Assembly (NCBI GenBank): GCA_030835185.1 | Contig: JAUQWL010000028.1 | Location: 1 to 8,639, forward strand | Reading direction: 5' to 3' | Source of the DNA: Solirubrobacterales bacterium | GTDB lineage: Bacteria; Actinomycetota; Thermoleophilia; Solirubrobacterales; 70-9 | DNA: 8,639 bases | Shown: positions 1-6,988 of the stretch, piece by piece | Numbering within the stretch: the stretch's first letter is position 1 | How the letters are laid out: each line of letters opens with the position of its first letter | Notes under the pieces: model-generated | What the model was told of the DNA's origin: nothing | Database searches by the model: none | What the model saw: the letters and a program-made list of their open reading frames with translations, nothing else | Program-made: the position numbers and the translations under genes

Positions 1-893
1 TGATCGCGGTGCTCGGCTTTCCGAGGCCCGGTCTTGACCAGCGAAGCTTCGATGGTGCCGATCTGGCCGCGGCGACCCGCCTCCGGCGGCTCGAGTGCGC
101 CGGCATCCCGACCGACAAGCTCTTCGAGGTGACCCGGCTGGTCGGCAGTTCGGCCGCCAGGATCGCCCAGGCCCACCGCGATATCGCCGCCAGCGGGCTG
201 ATCGATCCCGACGCGGACGAGTTCGAGGCCGCGATGGCCTTGCGGGAGGCGGTTCAGGATCTACTGCCGCTCGGCGAGCAGGCCGTGACCTACGCGCTCA
301 GACTCCACTTCGCAGATCAAATGAAGAATGAAGTGCTCACCGCCGCCGAGCCGGGCAGCTTCGGCCAGGTGAAGTCGACCGAGGTGTCGGTCTGCTTCGC
401 CGACCTCGTCGGTTTCACCAGACTCGGGGAGCGCAGTGAACTCGAACGGATCGGAAGCGTCGCCAAACTTCTCGAATCGGTGGCGATCGACGTGACCAAC
501 CCGGAAGTCCGTCTGGTCAAGTTGATCGGTGACGCGGCGATGCTTGTCTCGGAAAACGGAGCCGCGCTGCTCGATGCCGCGTTGCGTTTCATCGAGGCCG
601 GTCAGGAAGCGGGTGACGAACTGCCGGCACTCCGGGTAGGCGTCGCACGCGGGGATGCGATCGCTCAGGGAGGAGACTGGTTCGGCCAGCCGGTCAACCT
701 GGCCAGCCGGATTACCGAGGCAGCCCGCCCCGACAGCGTGCTCGCCGATGCCGCGGCTGTCGAGGCCGCCGGAGACGGCTTCGGGTTCTCGCAGGCCGGA
801 CAGCACCGTTTCAAGGGTCTTCGCAGGCCGGTCGGGCTGTTCCGGGTACGTCGACCGGGGGAGAAAAGCGACCGAACCGACCGGCAGGAGTGA
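1..893 (+). CDS. Class III adenylate cyclase, Rv1264-like (5' end outside window)
   Basis: The protein converts ATP to cAMP in the cytoplasm. The frame is open to base 1, so the N-terminus is missing; the GTG at 9 is probably internal. Counting from that GTG, 294 residues are visible. Residues 1-118 match the helical N-terminal regulatory domain of the Rv1264 type (for example 'EVTRLVG', 'LPLGEQAV'), and 122-283 form the cyclase domain. The catalytic set looks complete: metal-binding D132 (FADLVGF) and D175 (KLIGDAAM), adenine-selecting K171 and D223 (GDWFGQPVN), and transition-state N230 and R234 (NLASR). K plus D at the base-recognition positions favours ATP over GTP. Rv1264, from memory about 397 residues, is autoinhibited by its N-terminal domain and activated at acidic pH; the same control is inferred here. 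About 100 residues are likely missing. The gene converges on trkH, with 12 nt between stop codons and no obvious terminator. Confidence 0.9.
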   Translation, partial: IAVLGFPRPGLDQRSFDGADLAAATRLRRLECAGIPTDKLFEVTRLVGSSAARIAQAHRDIAASGLIDPDADEFEAAMALREAVQDLLPLGEQAVTYALRLHFADQMKNEVLTAAEPGSFGQVKSTEVSVCFADLVGFTRLGERSELERIGSVAKLLESVAIDVTNPEVRLVKLIGDAAMLVSENGAALLDAALRFIEAGQEAGDELPALRVGVARGDAIAQGGDWFGQPVNLASRITEAARPDSVLADAAAVEAAGDGFGFSQAGQHRFKGLRRPVGLFRVRRPGEKSDRTDRQE

Positions 894-905
894 GCCCCTC
901 CCCTC

Positions 906-2399
906 TCACGGGACAAGGCGCAGCGACCGGAACCTGTCGTAGGCCGCGGCCAGCAGGGCAACCACGGTGAAGACTTCCAGCCGGCCGGCGATCATCAGCA
1001 CGCAGGCAACCGCCCGGTTGAACCCGGACAGCGCCTCATAGCTTTCCAGCGCGCCGACCTCACCGATTCCCGGCCCGATCATGTTCAGGGTCGCCGAAGC
1101 GGCACTGAATGCGGTCAACGGATCGAGACCCCCGGCGGCCATCGCCATCACGCCGAAACCGTAGACGATCATGTAGATCAGGAAGAAGCCGAGCACGGCG
1201 CGCCGCACCTCTTCGCGGTAGACGTGGTCACCGATGCGCAGCACCCGAACGACGGTCGGTTTGATCTGGCGCTGAAGCTCCTGGAAGGCGGACTTGCCGA
1301 GCAGCATGACCCTGATCACCTTGATCCCGCCCGCGGTTGAGCCGGCGCAGCCACCGATGAACATCGCCAGCACGATGCCGGTCCGGGCAAAAGAGTTCCA
1401 GCTGTCGAAGTCGGCGGTCGTGAAACCGGTGGTGGTGACGATCGTGGTCACGCTGAAAATCGAGTCGATCACGGTGCTGCCGAAACCGGTCGAGTCGCCG
1501 GCCAGCCACAGGCTGACCCCGACCATCATCGAGATTCCGAAGATGAAGCCGAGGAAGCCGAGCACCTCGGAGGACTGCGGCCGCAGACCCTTGCCGCGGA
1601 TCGCCCGCCAGTAGAAGGCGAAGTTGATCGCGCCGACGATCATGAAGACCACCGCGACGATCTCGACCGCGACCGAGTCGAAGGCACCGATCGAGGCGCT
1701 CCGGGTCGAAAAGCCGCCGGTGGCGATCGTGGTCATCGAGTGGTTGATCGCGTCGAAGACGCCCATGCCGGCCGCGAGATAGGCCAGTGCTGCGACCACC
1801 GAGAGCACCAGGTAGATACCGGCGATGATCTTCGCCGTGTCGATTATGCGCGGCGTCAGGCGGTCGCTGGTGACGCTTGAAGTCTCGGCGTAGAAGGCCT
1901 TCTGGATGCCCGGCCCGCTGATCGGCGCGATCGCCACCACGAGCACGACGATCCCGATCCCTCCGAGCCACTGCATCAGGCTGCGCCAGACCAGCACGGC
2001 CTGTGGCTGGCCGTCGATGTCGTTGAGCAGCGTCGCGCCGGTAGTGGTGAAGCCGCTGACCGACTCGAAGAAAGCGTCGAGTGGGGAGCTGAAAGAGCCT
2101 GCGGCAACCAGCGGGACGACACCGGTGACCGAGGCCAGGGTCCATGCCAGGGTGACCGCGAGGAGTCCGGCCACCGGTGTGACGTTGACGCTCCGCTGGT
2201 CGGGCGAAATCGCGTCGATCAGAAGTGCCAGGCCGAGAGCCGTCGTGACCACGCCGGGCACCGCGAAAGCAGGGCCGGCCTCGCCGTCGAGGAAGCCGAC
2301 CGCGGCGCAGACCAGCATCGCCAGGCCGCTGGCCGTAAAGGTGCCGCCGAGAGTCAGTCCGATCAGCGGCGATACGGGCAGCCGCAGCCGCCCGGTCAT
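906..2399 (-). CDS. trkH: Trk-type potassium uptake channel subunit TrkH
   Basis: This is the membrane subunit of a Trk/Ktr potassium uptake system, carrying K+ across the cytoplasmic membrane under TrkA control. The 497-residue length is normal for TrkH. Hydrophobic segments run along the whole protein, consistent with four M1-P-M2 repeats plus extra N-terminal helices. The four filter loops are recognisable: SGFTTTGA at 115-122, TIATGGF at 224-230, TTTGF at 322-326 and NMIGPGIGEVG at 439-449, each with the conserved glycine. The family signature GGCAGSTAGGIK is at 349-360, with basic residues K360 and R363 just after. The ATG at 2399 overlaps the trkA stop codon as ATGA (2396-2399), which implies translational coupling and roughly matched output with its regulator. 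The C-terminus ends in a short basic tail. Nothing looks broken. Confidence 0.95.
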   Translation of the reverse strand: MTGRLRLPVSPLIGLTLGGTFTASGLAMLVCAAVGFLDGEAGPAFAVPGVVTTALGLALLIDAISPDQRSVNVTPVAGLLAVTLAWTLASVTGVVPLVAAGSFSSPLDAFFESVSGFTTTGATLLNDIDGQPQAVLVWRSLMQWLGGIGIVVLVVAIAPISGPGIQKAFYAETSSVTSDRLTPRIIDTAKIIAGIYLVLSVVAALAYLAAGMGVFDAINHSMTTIATGGFSTRSASIGAFDSVAVEIVAVVFMIVGAINFAFYWRAIRGKGLRPQSSEVLGFLGFIFGISMMVGVSLWLAGDSTGFGSTVIDSIFSVTTIVTTTGFTTADFDSWNSFARTGIVLAMFIGGCAGSTAGGIKVIRVMLLGKSAFQELQRQIKPTVVRVLRIGDHVYREEVRRAVLGFFLIYMIVYGFGVMAMAAGGLDPLTAFSAASATLNMIGPGIGEVGALESYEALSGFNRAVACVLMIAGRLEVFTVVALLAAAYDRFRSLRLVP

Positions 2400-3754
2400 C
2401 GCTTCCCTGCGAAAGCGCGTTCGACCTCGCTCATCGTTCCGAACGGACCGAGCATCAGCAGCCGGTCGCCGACGCTGACCTGGGAACCACGCCCGGGGAT
2501 CGAGACTTCGTCCTCGCTGAGGATGGCTCCGACTCTGCAGTGGCGCAAGAGGCCGTGGGTCTCGCCGATCGCCATGCCGACTATTGCCGCCCCGGGCCGG
2601 ACTTCAAGCTCCATCGCCTCGAAACCGCTGCGGTGCAGATGGATTCCTTTGACGCTCGTCGTGTGGACGAACTTGAGAATCGCTTCGGCTGCGATCAGCC
2701 TCGGAGAAAAGGCGGCGTCGATCTCGAGAGAGTCGACCAGAGGGGTGAACTCCTCTCGCGAGACTGTCGCCAGCGAGATTCGTGCACCGAGCCGCTTGCC
2801 GTTCATCGCGGCGAGCAGGTTGGAACGGTCGTCGCCGGCGCAGGCGATAAAGACGTCCGCCTCGGCGACTCCGGCCGATGCCTGGGATTCCTGGCTCACA
2901 CCTTCGTCGTGCAGTACGGTCACGCCGGGCACTCGCTCGGCCAGGACCCGCGCCCGGGTTGCGTCGCGCTCGAGAATCGTCGTATCGATCCTCGACTGTT
3001 CCAGCTGGCGGGCGAGGTGCAGGCCGATCTTGCCGCCGCCGAAGATCACGGCTCGTTTCACTTCCTCCACCTGTCCGGCGAGGTGGGCTACGGCGCTTCG
3101 AAGGTACTCGCGGGCACAGGTGACCAACAGGTGGTCGCCGACCTGCGGCACCGTTCCCGGGCGGGTGAGGCTGGCGACTCCCTTCTGGCTTATGCCGACG
3201 ATGAAGGCGGGGTGAGGCCGCTCGCGTGCACCCAGCGGGATGCCTGCGACCGGTGAACTCTCGGTGACGATCACTTCGGCGAGCGCCAGTTGGCCGTCAC
3301 CGAAATACTCGACCGACACCGCGCCGGGCAGATTGATTGCCTTGCTGATGTCGGATGCGGCGGCGCGGTCGGGGTCGATCACGAAGTCGATGCCGAGCAG
3401 CTGTTTGGCGAAGGCGCCGTCCTGACCGAAAAAGTCAGGATCGCGAACCCGGGCGACCGTAGTCCTGACCTGTAGCTGGTGCGCGACTGCGGCAGCAGCG
3501 ATGTTGACTTCGTCTATCGCTGTGACCGCGGCGAGCAAGTCCATCGATTTCGCGTTCTGTTCGCGCAGGATGCGCGGACTGGCTCCGTTGCCTTCGATGA
3601 CCAGTGCATCGAGTTCGTCGCGGGCCTGCTCGCAGCGCACGGGGTCGGACTCGATCACGATCACCTCATGGCCGTCGGCGCTGAGCGTCCGGGCGACGTT
3701 CGTCCCGACCTCGCCGGCGCCGATCACCAGGGCTTTCATCCGTTCGACACTCAT
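2396..3754 (-). CDS. trkA: Trk potassium uptake regulatory protein TrkA (two RCK domains)
   Basis: This is the cytoplasmic NAD(H)- or nucleotide-binding gating subunit that assembles on TrkH. The 452 residues contain two tandem RCK_N/RCK_C units, as in full-length E. coli TrkA and unlike the single-unit CeoB/CeoC proteins of mycobacteria. The first Rossmann fold has GAGEVG at 12-17 and the acidic strand end 'VIVIESD' (E35). The second has FGGGKIG at 238-244 and 'TTILERD' (E262). The RCK_C domains lie at about 145-220 and 370-450. The start is ambiguous: the ATG at 3754 has a GGTGAG ribosome-binding site 9 nt upstream, while the in-frame ATG at 3739 gives the family's usual 'MKALVIGAGEVG' beginning; I keep the upstream one. 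The gene sits 30 nt after the methyltransferase stop and overlaps trkH by 4 nt, so the three genes are probably co-transcribed. Confidence 0.95.
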   Translation of the reverse strand: MSVERMKALVIGAGEVGTNVARTLSADGHEVIVIESDPVRCEQARDELDALVIEGNGASPRILREQNAKSMDLLAAVTAIDEVNIAAAAVAHQLQVRTTVARVRDPDFFGQDGAFAKQLLGIDFVIDPDRAAASDISKAINLPGAVSVEYFGDGQLALAEVIVTESSPVAGIPLGARERPHPAFIVGISQKGVASLTRPGTVPQVGDHLLVTCAREYLRSAVAHLAGQVEEVKRAVIFGGGKIGLHLARQLEQSRIDTTILERDATRARVLAERVPGVTVLHDEGVSQESQASAGVAEADVFIACAGDDRSNLLAAMNGKRLGARISLATVSREEFTPLVDSLEIDAAFSPRLIAAEAILKFVHTTSVKGIHLHRSGFEAMELEVRPGAAIVGMAIGETHGLLRHCRVGAILSEDEVSIPGRGSQVSVGDRLLMLGPFGTMSEVERAFAGKR

Positions 3755-3763
3755 CAGAGTGAT

Positions 3764-3769
3764 CTCACC
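3764..3769 (-). promoter_or_regulatory. Ribosome-binding site of trkA
   Basis: Read on the minus strand the sequence is GGTGAG, part of the GGAGGTGAT anti-SD complement, placed 9 nt before the ATG at 3754. It supports the upstream of the two candidate trkA starts and independent initiation on a shared transcript, since trkA does not overlap the preceding gene. Confidence 0.45.
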
Positions 3770-3784
3770 ATCTACCGAAGGACT

Positions 3785-4705
3785 CTAGGCGGGTTTGCGG
3801 GCCGAGAGCAGCAGGTTGTAGAAAAGTTCGGCCGGCAGATGCGGTTCGAGCACCGCCACGTCCACTTTCTGGAAGGCGATGTAGCTGCGGAAGGCGAAGT
3901 CCCGCCACCGGGCCGGGACCGAATCGGGCACCGCGGTCGACTCCATCGAGCGCATGCCCCAGCCCCATACGTTGGCTACGAGCTCTTCGCCATTGACTGC
4001 AGTGTCCTCAAAGCCGGAATGCGGCGGGAGGGCCCTGAGGTCGGCCGGGGCGAAGGCGTGGACGTCGACCTCGGGCTCGAGACAGTGCTCGTCCTCGTGG
4101 AGCTGCTCGACGGTGTGCGTGAGCCTGTCGGCACCGAGCGCCAGGCGCCAGAGCGGGGCGACGAGCGAGCCGACCCTCTTCGGCACGGCAGCGAGGCGGT
4201 CGCCATAGCGGGACGGCTCGCCGCAGAAGACGATCGCCCCGCCCGGGCGCAAGACGCGGAAGAATTCGGAGAAGGCTTTGTCCAGATCCGGGATGTGATG
4301 GAGCACGGCGTGGCCCATGACCACGTCGAAGCTTTCGTCTTCGAACGGCAGGCTGCCGGCTTCGGTGACGACCGTCGTCAACGGCACCCCCAGCGACTCG
4401 GCCGTCTTCTCGAGCGAAGCCAGCATGCCGGGCGAGATGTCGGTGGCGGTCAGGTTGCCGATCAGGCCCTGGGTGGCGAGGTTGAGCGAGAAGTAGCCGG
4501 TGCCGGAACCTATCTCGAGCGCGTCCTCGAAGCGCCCGGGCAGCTCGCCGCCAAACGCTTTCTTCACCTTGGCCGCGACCTGCTCCTGGCCGACCGCCCC
4601 GAAATCGATGCCCCACTTGGCGTCGTAGGAGCCGGCTGCCGCATCGTGGTAGCGGGTGTTTACGTCTTTGATGTGTTCGGGCGTGGCTGTCGGGGAAGCG
4701 GGCAC
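3785..4705 (-). CDS. Class I SAM-dependent methyltransferase (Methyltransf_11 type)
   Basis: A 306-residue cytoplasmic methyltransferase with a complete SAM-binding fold: motif I 'LEIGSGTGYF' (63-72), the ribose-binding acid D89 in 'ATDISPGML', 'LPFEDESFDVV' (119-129), the 'HAVLHHIPDLD' segment (132-142) and 'VLRPGG' (151-156). The roughly 130-residue C-terminal part, rich in aromatic and acidic residues, probably forms the acceptor site; I do not recognise its substrate. The start is GTG at 4705: an in-frame TAG lies about 15 codons upstream, and no other ATG or GTG occurs before the conserved 'NTRYHDAAAGSYDAKW' region. No Shine-Dalgarno sequence precedes it, so it may be leaderless. It leads the trkA-trkH operon and is divergent from the glucan operon. 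It shares little beyond the SAM motifs with the methyltransferase on the other strand. Lipid, quinone or sugar acceptors are all possible. Confidence 0.88.
   Translation of the reverse strand: MPASPTATPEHIKDVNTRYHDAAAGSYDAKWGIDFGAVGQEQVAAKVKKAFGGELPGRFEDALEIGSGTGYFSLNLATQGLIGNLTATDISPGMLASLEKTAESLGVPLTTVVTEAGSLPFEDESFDVVMGHAVLHHIPDLDKAFSEFFRVLRPGGAIVFCGEPSRYGDRLAAVPKRVGSLVAPLWRLALGADRLTHTVEQLHEDEHCLEPEVDVHAFAPADLRALPPHSGFEDTAVNGEELVANVWGWGMRSMESTAVPDSVPARWRDFAFRSYIAFQKVDVAVLEPHLPAELFYNLLLSARKPA
4692..4698 (+). promoter_or_regulatory. Ribosome-binding site of the Rv3030-like methyltransferase
   Basis: GGGGAAG lies 8 nt before the ATG at 4707 and is the reason for choosing that start over the in-frame ATG at 4656. 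The upstream start would add 17 residues with no family resemblance and would overlap the divergent methyltransferase by 50 bases. The site itself falls within the first codons of the divergent gene. Confidence 0.45.
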
Positions 4706-4706
4706 G

Positions 4707-5489
4707 ATGGCGAAAGATAGGGAAGAATCGCCTTCCTTGACCGATACCTACATCCAAAGCGATCAACCCGAAGGCGTCCCCCCGCTCGAGTTGACCGGCG
4801 AGCGGACCCTGCCGGACGTACCCGAAGAGAATTACTGGTACCGCCGCCATCTGGTCGTCTACGAATGGATCGCCGCCCGCACGGCAGACCTCGAGGTGGT
4901 CGATCTGGCCTGCGGAGAAGGCTACGGCTCGGCCGTTCTCGCTCGCGACGCTGCCGACGTGATCGGGGTCGACGCCAATCCGGACGCCTTCGCCCACGCC
5001 TCGGCGAAGTACTCGGCCGGCAACCTCAGCTTCCGTCGCGAACTGGTCGAGAGCTTCGACGAGCCCCGCGATGCGATCGTCTTCCTGCAGACGATCGAGC
5101 ACATCCGTGAACCGGGTCCGCTGCTCGAAGGATTTGCCCGCATCGCTGCGGTCTCCTACATCTCGACTCCGAACCTGCTCACACTGGCCCCGCCGGGAGC
5201 GGCGAAGTCCGACAACCCCTGGCACATAAAGGAGTACCGCCTCGAGGAGTTCCGTGCCCTGCTCGAACCCCATTTCTCCCGGGTCGAGATCCTCGGTCTC
5301 TCTCACGCCCGCAAGCTCCGCCGGCACGAGTTGGCGCTCTCGCTCGGCTGGGACCGGGTTCACGAACGGCTTGGCCTGGGCAAGCCCTTCTACGACCGAT
5401 TCACCCCGTCGATTTCTACCGCCGACTTCCGACTCAGCTCCAACGACCTCGAAAGCGCCCTGGACTTCATCGCCGTCTGTCATGTCTGA
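4707..5489 (+). CDS. Rv3030-like SAM-dependent methyltransferase, putative glucan O-methyltransferase
   Basis: A 260-residue class I methyltransferase. The SAM site shows motif I 'VVDLACGEGYGS' (64-75), D89 in 'VIGVDANPD' and a 'STPN' turn (153-156) after the fifth strand. It is recognisable as the Rv3030 family by an N-terminal signature outside the SAM core, 'LTGERTLPD' (29-37) followed by 'ENYWYRRHLVVY' (41-52), which aligns with my recollection of the M. tuberculosis protein (LTGERTIPD, ENYWFRRHQVVY), and by 'NPWHIKEY' (170-177) in the acceptor region. Rv3030 has been proposed to O-methylate glucose in mycobacterial methylglucose lipopolysaccharide; as far as I know, direct biochemical proof is limited. 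Here the gene is first in an operon with a GH57 branching enzyme and a GT4 glucosyltransferase, in the same order as Rv3030-3031-3032, which supports a sugar acceptor. Its stop overlaps the next start by 8 nt. Confidence 0.88.
   Translation: MAKDREESPSLTDTYIQSDQPEGVPPLELTGERTLPDVPEENYWYRRHLVVYEWIAARTADLEVVDLACGEGYGSAVLARDAADVIGVDANPDAFAHASAKYSAGNLSFRRELVESFDEPRDAIVFLQTIEHIREPGPLLEGFARIAAVSYISTPNLLTLAPPGAAKSDNPWHIKEYRLEEFRALLEPHFSRVEILGLSHARKLRRHELALSLGWDRVHERLGLGKPFYDRFTPSISTADFRLSSNDLESALDFIAVCHV
4714..4719 (-). promoter_or_regulatory. Candidate leaderless -10 element for the minus-strand methyltransferase
   Basis: Read on the minus strand the hexamer is TATCTT, matching TANNNT. It ends 8 nt before the GTG at 4705, about where a -10 box would sit if transcription began at or next to the start codon. 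No convincing TTGACA-like -35 is seen at the right spacing. The lack of a Shine-Dalgarno sequence before this GTG fits a leaderless message. The hexamer is short and lies inside the coding region of the divergent gene, so chance is a real alternative. Confidence 0.22.
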
Positions 5490-6972
5490 TCCGGCGCTTC
5501 ACGGCGGGCCCGGGACTCAGCCGTCGGGTGCCGGAGTCGCCCGGGCCGAGGAGGCGGGCGATCTCGCCATCGTCCTGCATTCGCACATGCCCTACGTCGA
5601 GGGCTTCGGCACCTATCCTTTCGGCGAGGAGTGGCTCTTCGACGCCGTCATGCATTCCCACCTTCCGGTGCTGGACGCCGCCCGCGACATCACCCTGACG
5701 GTGACCCCGGTCCTCGCCGACCAGCTCGAAGCGGAGGGGGTGCCGGAGAGACTGCGGCGCTTCCTTGTCGATCACCGTCTCGGCGCCGCCGCCAACGACA
5801 TCGAGTCATGCGAGCCCCGCTTCCGGAGTGCCGCTGTGGCGGAGCATGAGCGTTATGCCGCCGCCCTGGCCTTGCTCGACGACTGCGACGGTGACCCGCT
5901 GGCGGCGTTCAGGGCCGCGTCGGTGGAGGGTCGGGTCGAGTTGATGGCGTCGAGCGCGACCCACGCCGTGCTGCCGATGCTGGCGACCGACCGCGGTCTC
6001 GACCTCCAGGTCGACACCGGTCTGGCCTCCCATCGCCGCCGCTTCGGCTGGAGCGGCGGCTTCTGGCTTCCGGAATGCGGCTACGAGCAGGGGCTGGAAG
6101 ACAAATTGGCCCGGCACGGTGTCGAGTGGTTCTGCACGGACCAGAGCTCCTTCGAGGCCGGAGACGAGGCCCTGGCTCCGGTCGCAACCGGAGCCGGACC
6201 GCTCGCCTTCACGATCGACTGGCCGGCGATCGCCTGGCTCTGGCAGATGGACGGCTATCCATCCTGGCCCGGATACCTCGATTTCCACGCCCTGTCGATG
6301 AACGGAGTCAGAATGTTCCGGATCGACGGCGAGCCCTACGACCGTGAGGCCGCAGAGCAGATGGCCCGCAGGCAGGCCCGGGAATTCCTTGACTCCGCCG
6401 CAGAACGACTGGCCGGCTACCGCGAACGGACCGGGTCGCGCGGACTGATGGTTTTCGCCTGCGATTGCGAGCTGCTCGGCCACTGGTGGGCCGAAGGGCC
6501 CTTCTGGCTCGATGAGGTGCTGGGCGAGGCGGCCGGACGCGGAATCCGGTTGACCACACTCGGTGATGCCTCGCGCCGGATCCGGGACGGGGACGGTACG
6601 CCGGTACGCCAGGGCAGACTCCGGGCGTCCACCTGGGGCGAAGAAAAGGACTTCCGGACCTGGGATGCCGCGATCGTCGCCGACCTCGCCTCAGGTGCGC
6701 GCAGTCTCGAACTTTCGGTGAACCGGGCGGTCGCCGGTGGACTCGACCGCGACCGGGCCGAACGTGCTGCCCGGGAACTGCTGGCGGCTCAGTCCAGTGA
6801 CTGGGCTTTCCTCGACGGTCGCAGGCAGGCCGGGGATTACGCCTTCGAGCGTGCAGTCGACCATGCCGCCCTTGCGTTCGAGGCCATAGACTCAACCGGC
6901 GTCGCATCGATCGAACCGAAGTTGCGCTCCCTTGCCCCGGACCTGAATCTGGCGCCGCTGCTGGTTCCCTGA
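5482..6972 (+). CDS. GH57 family 1,4-alpha-glucan branching enzyme, Rv3031-like
   Basis: A 496-residue enzyme predicted to cut alpha-1,4-glucan and re-attach the fragment through an alpha-1,6 bond in the cytoplasm. The GH57 regions appear in order: 'HSHMPYV' (33-39), 'GRVELMASSATHAVLPM' (150-166), 'WLPECGY' with predicted nucleophile E198 (195-201), 'DCELLGHWWAEGP' with predicted acid/base D328 (328-340), and a C-terminal helical domain including 'SSDWAF' (438-443) and 'DYAFERAVDH' (452-461). The spacing of the catalytic pair and the overall length suit GH57 branching enzymes such as Rv3031. The N-terminal 26 residues are Gly/Pro/Ala-rich and likely disordered; there is no signal peptide. The ATG at 5482 is the only start before the conserved 'IVLHSH' strand and lies inside the preceding gene, so translation is probably coupled. 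Cysteines flank D328 on both sides. A GH57 4-alpha-glucanotransferase is the main alternative. Confidence 0.9.
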   Translation: MSDPALHGGPGTQPSGAGVARAEEAGDLAIVLHSHMPYVEGFGTYPFGEEWLFDAVMHSHLPVLDAARDITLTVTPVLADQLEAEGVPERLRRFLVDHRLGAAANDIESCEPRFRSAAVAEHERYAAALALLDDCDGDPLAAFRAASVEGRVELMASSATHAVLPMLATDRGLDLQVDTGLASHRRRFGWSGGFWLPECGYEQGLEDKLARHGVEWFCTDQSSFEAGDEALAPVATGAGPLAFTIDWPAIAWLWQMDGYPSWPGYLDFHALSMNGVRMFRIDGEPYDREAAEQMARRQAREFLDSAAERLAGYRERTGSRGLMVFACDCELLGHWWAEGPFWLDEVLGEAAGRGIRLTTLGDASRRIRDGDGTPVRQGRLRASTWGEEKDFRTWDAAIVADLASGARSLELSVNRAVAGGLDRDRAERAARELLAAQSSDWAFLDGRRQAGDYAFERAVDHAALAFEAIDSTGVASIEPKLRSLAPDLNLAPLLVP

Positions 6973-6988
6973 AGTATCGCGAAACGAT

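Noticed and set aside
9..11. GTG at base 9 as the true start of the cyclase
   Set aside because: The frame is open upstream to base 1, and the Rv1264-type regulatory domain normally has about 100 more residues before this point, so the start is most likely outside the window.
4656..4706. Upstream ATG extension of the Rv3030-like methyltransferase
   Set aside because: The added 17 residues lack family similarity and would overlap the divergent gene by 50 bases, while the ATG at 4707 has a well-placed GGGGAAG.
3479..4720. A 413-codon plus-strand open frame opposite the minus-strand methyltransferase and the start of trkA
   Set aside because: It has no domain signature, is antisense to well-supported genes and overlaps the divergent start region; it is a codon-bias shadow.
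4008..5483. A 491-codon minus-strand open frame spanning both methyltransferase genes
   Set aside because: It crosses the divergent junction, runs antisense to one real gene and out of frame in the other, and its latter half is low-complexity Arg/Ala/Gly/Pro sequence.
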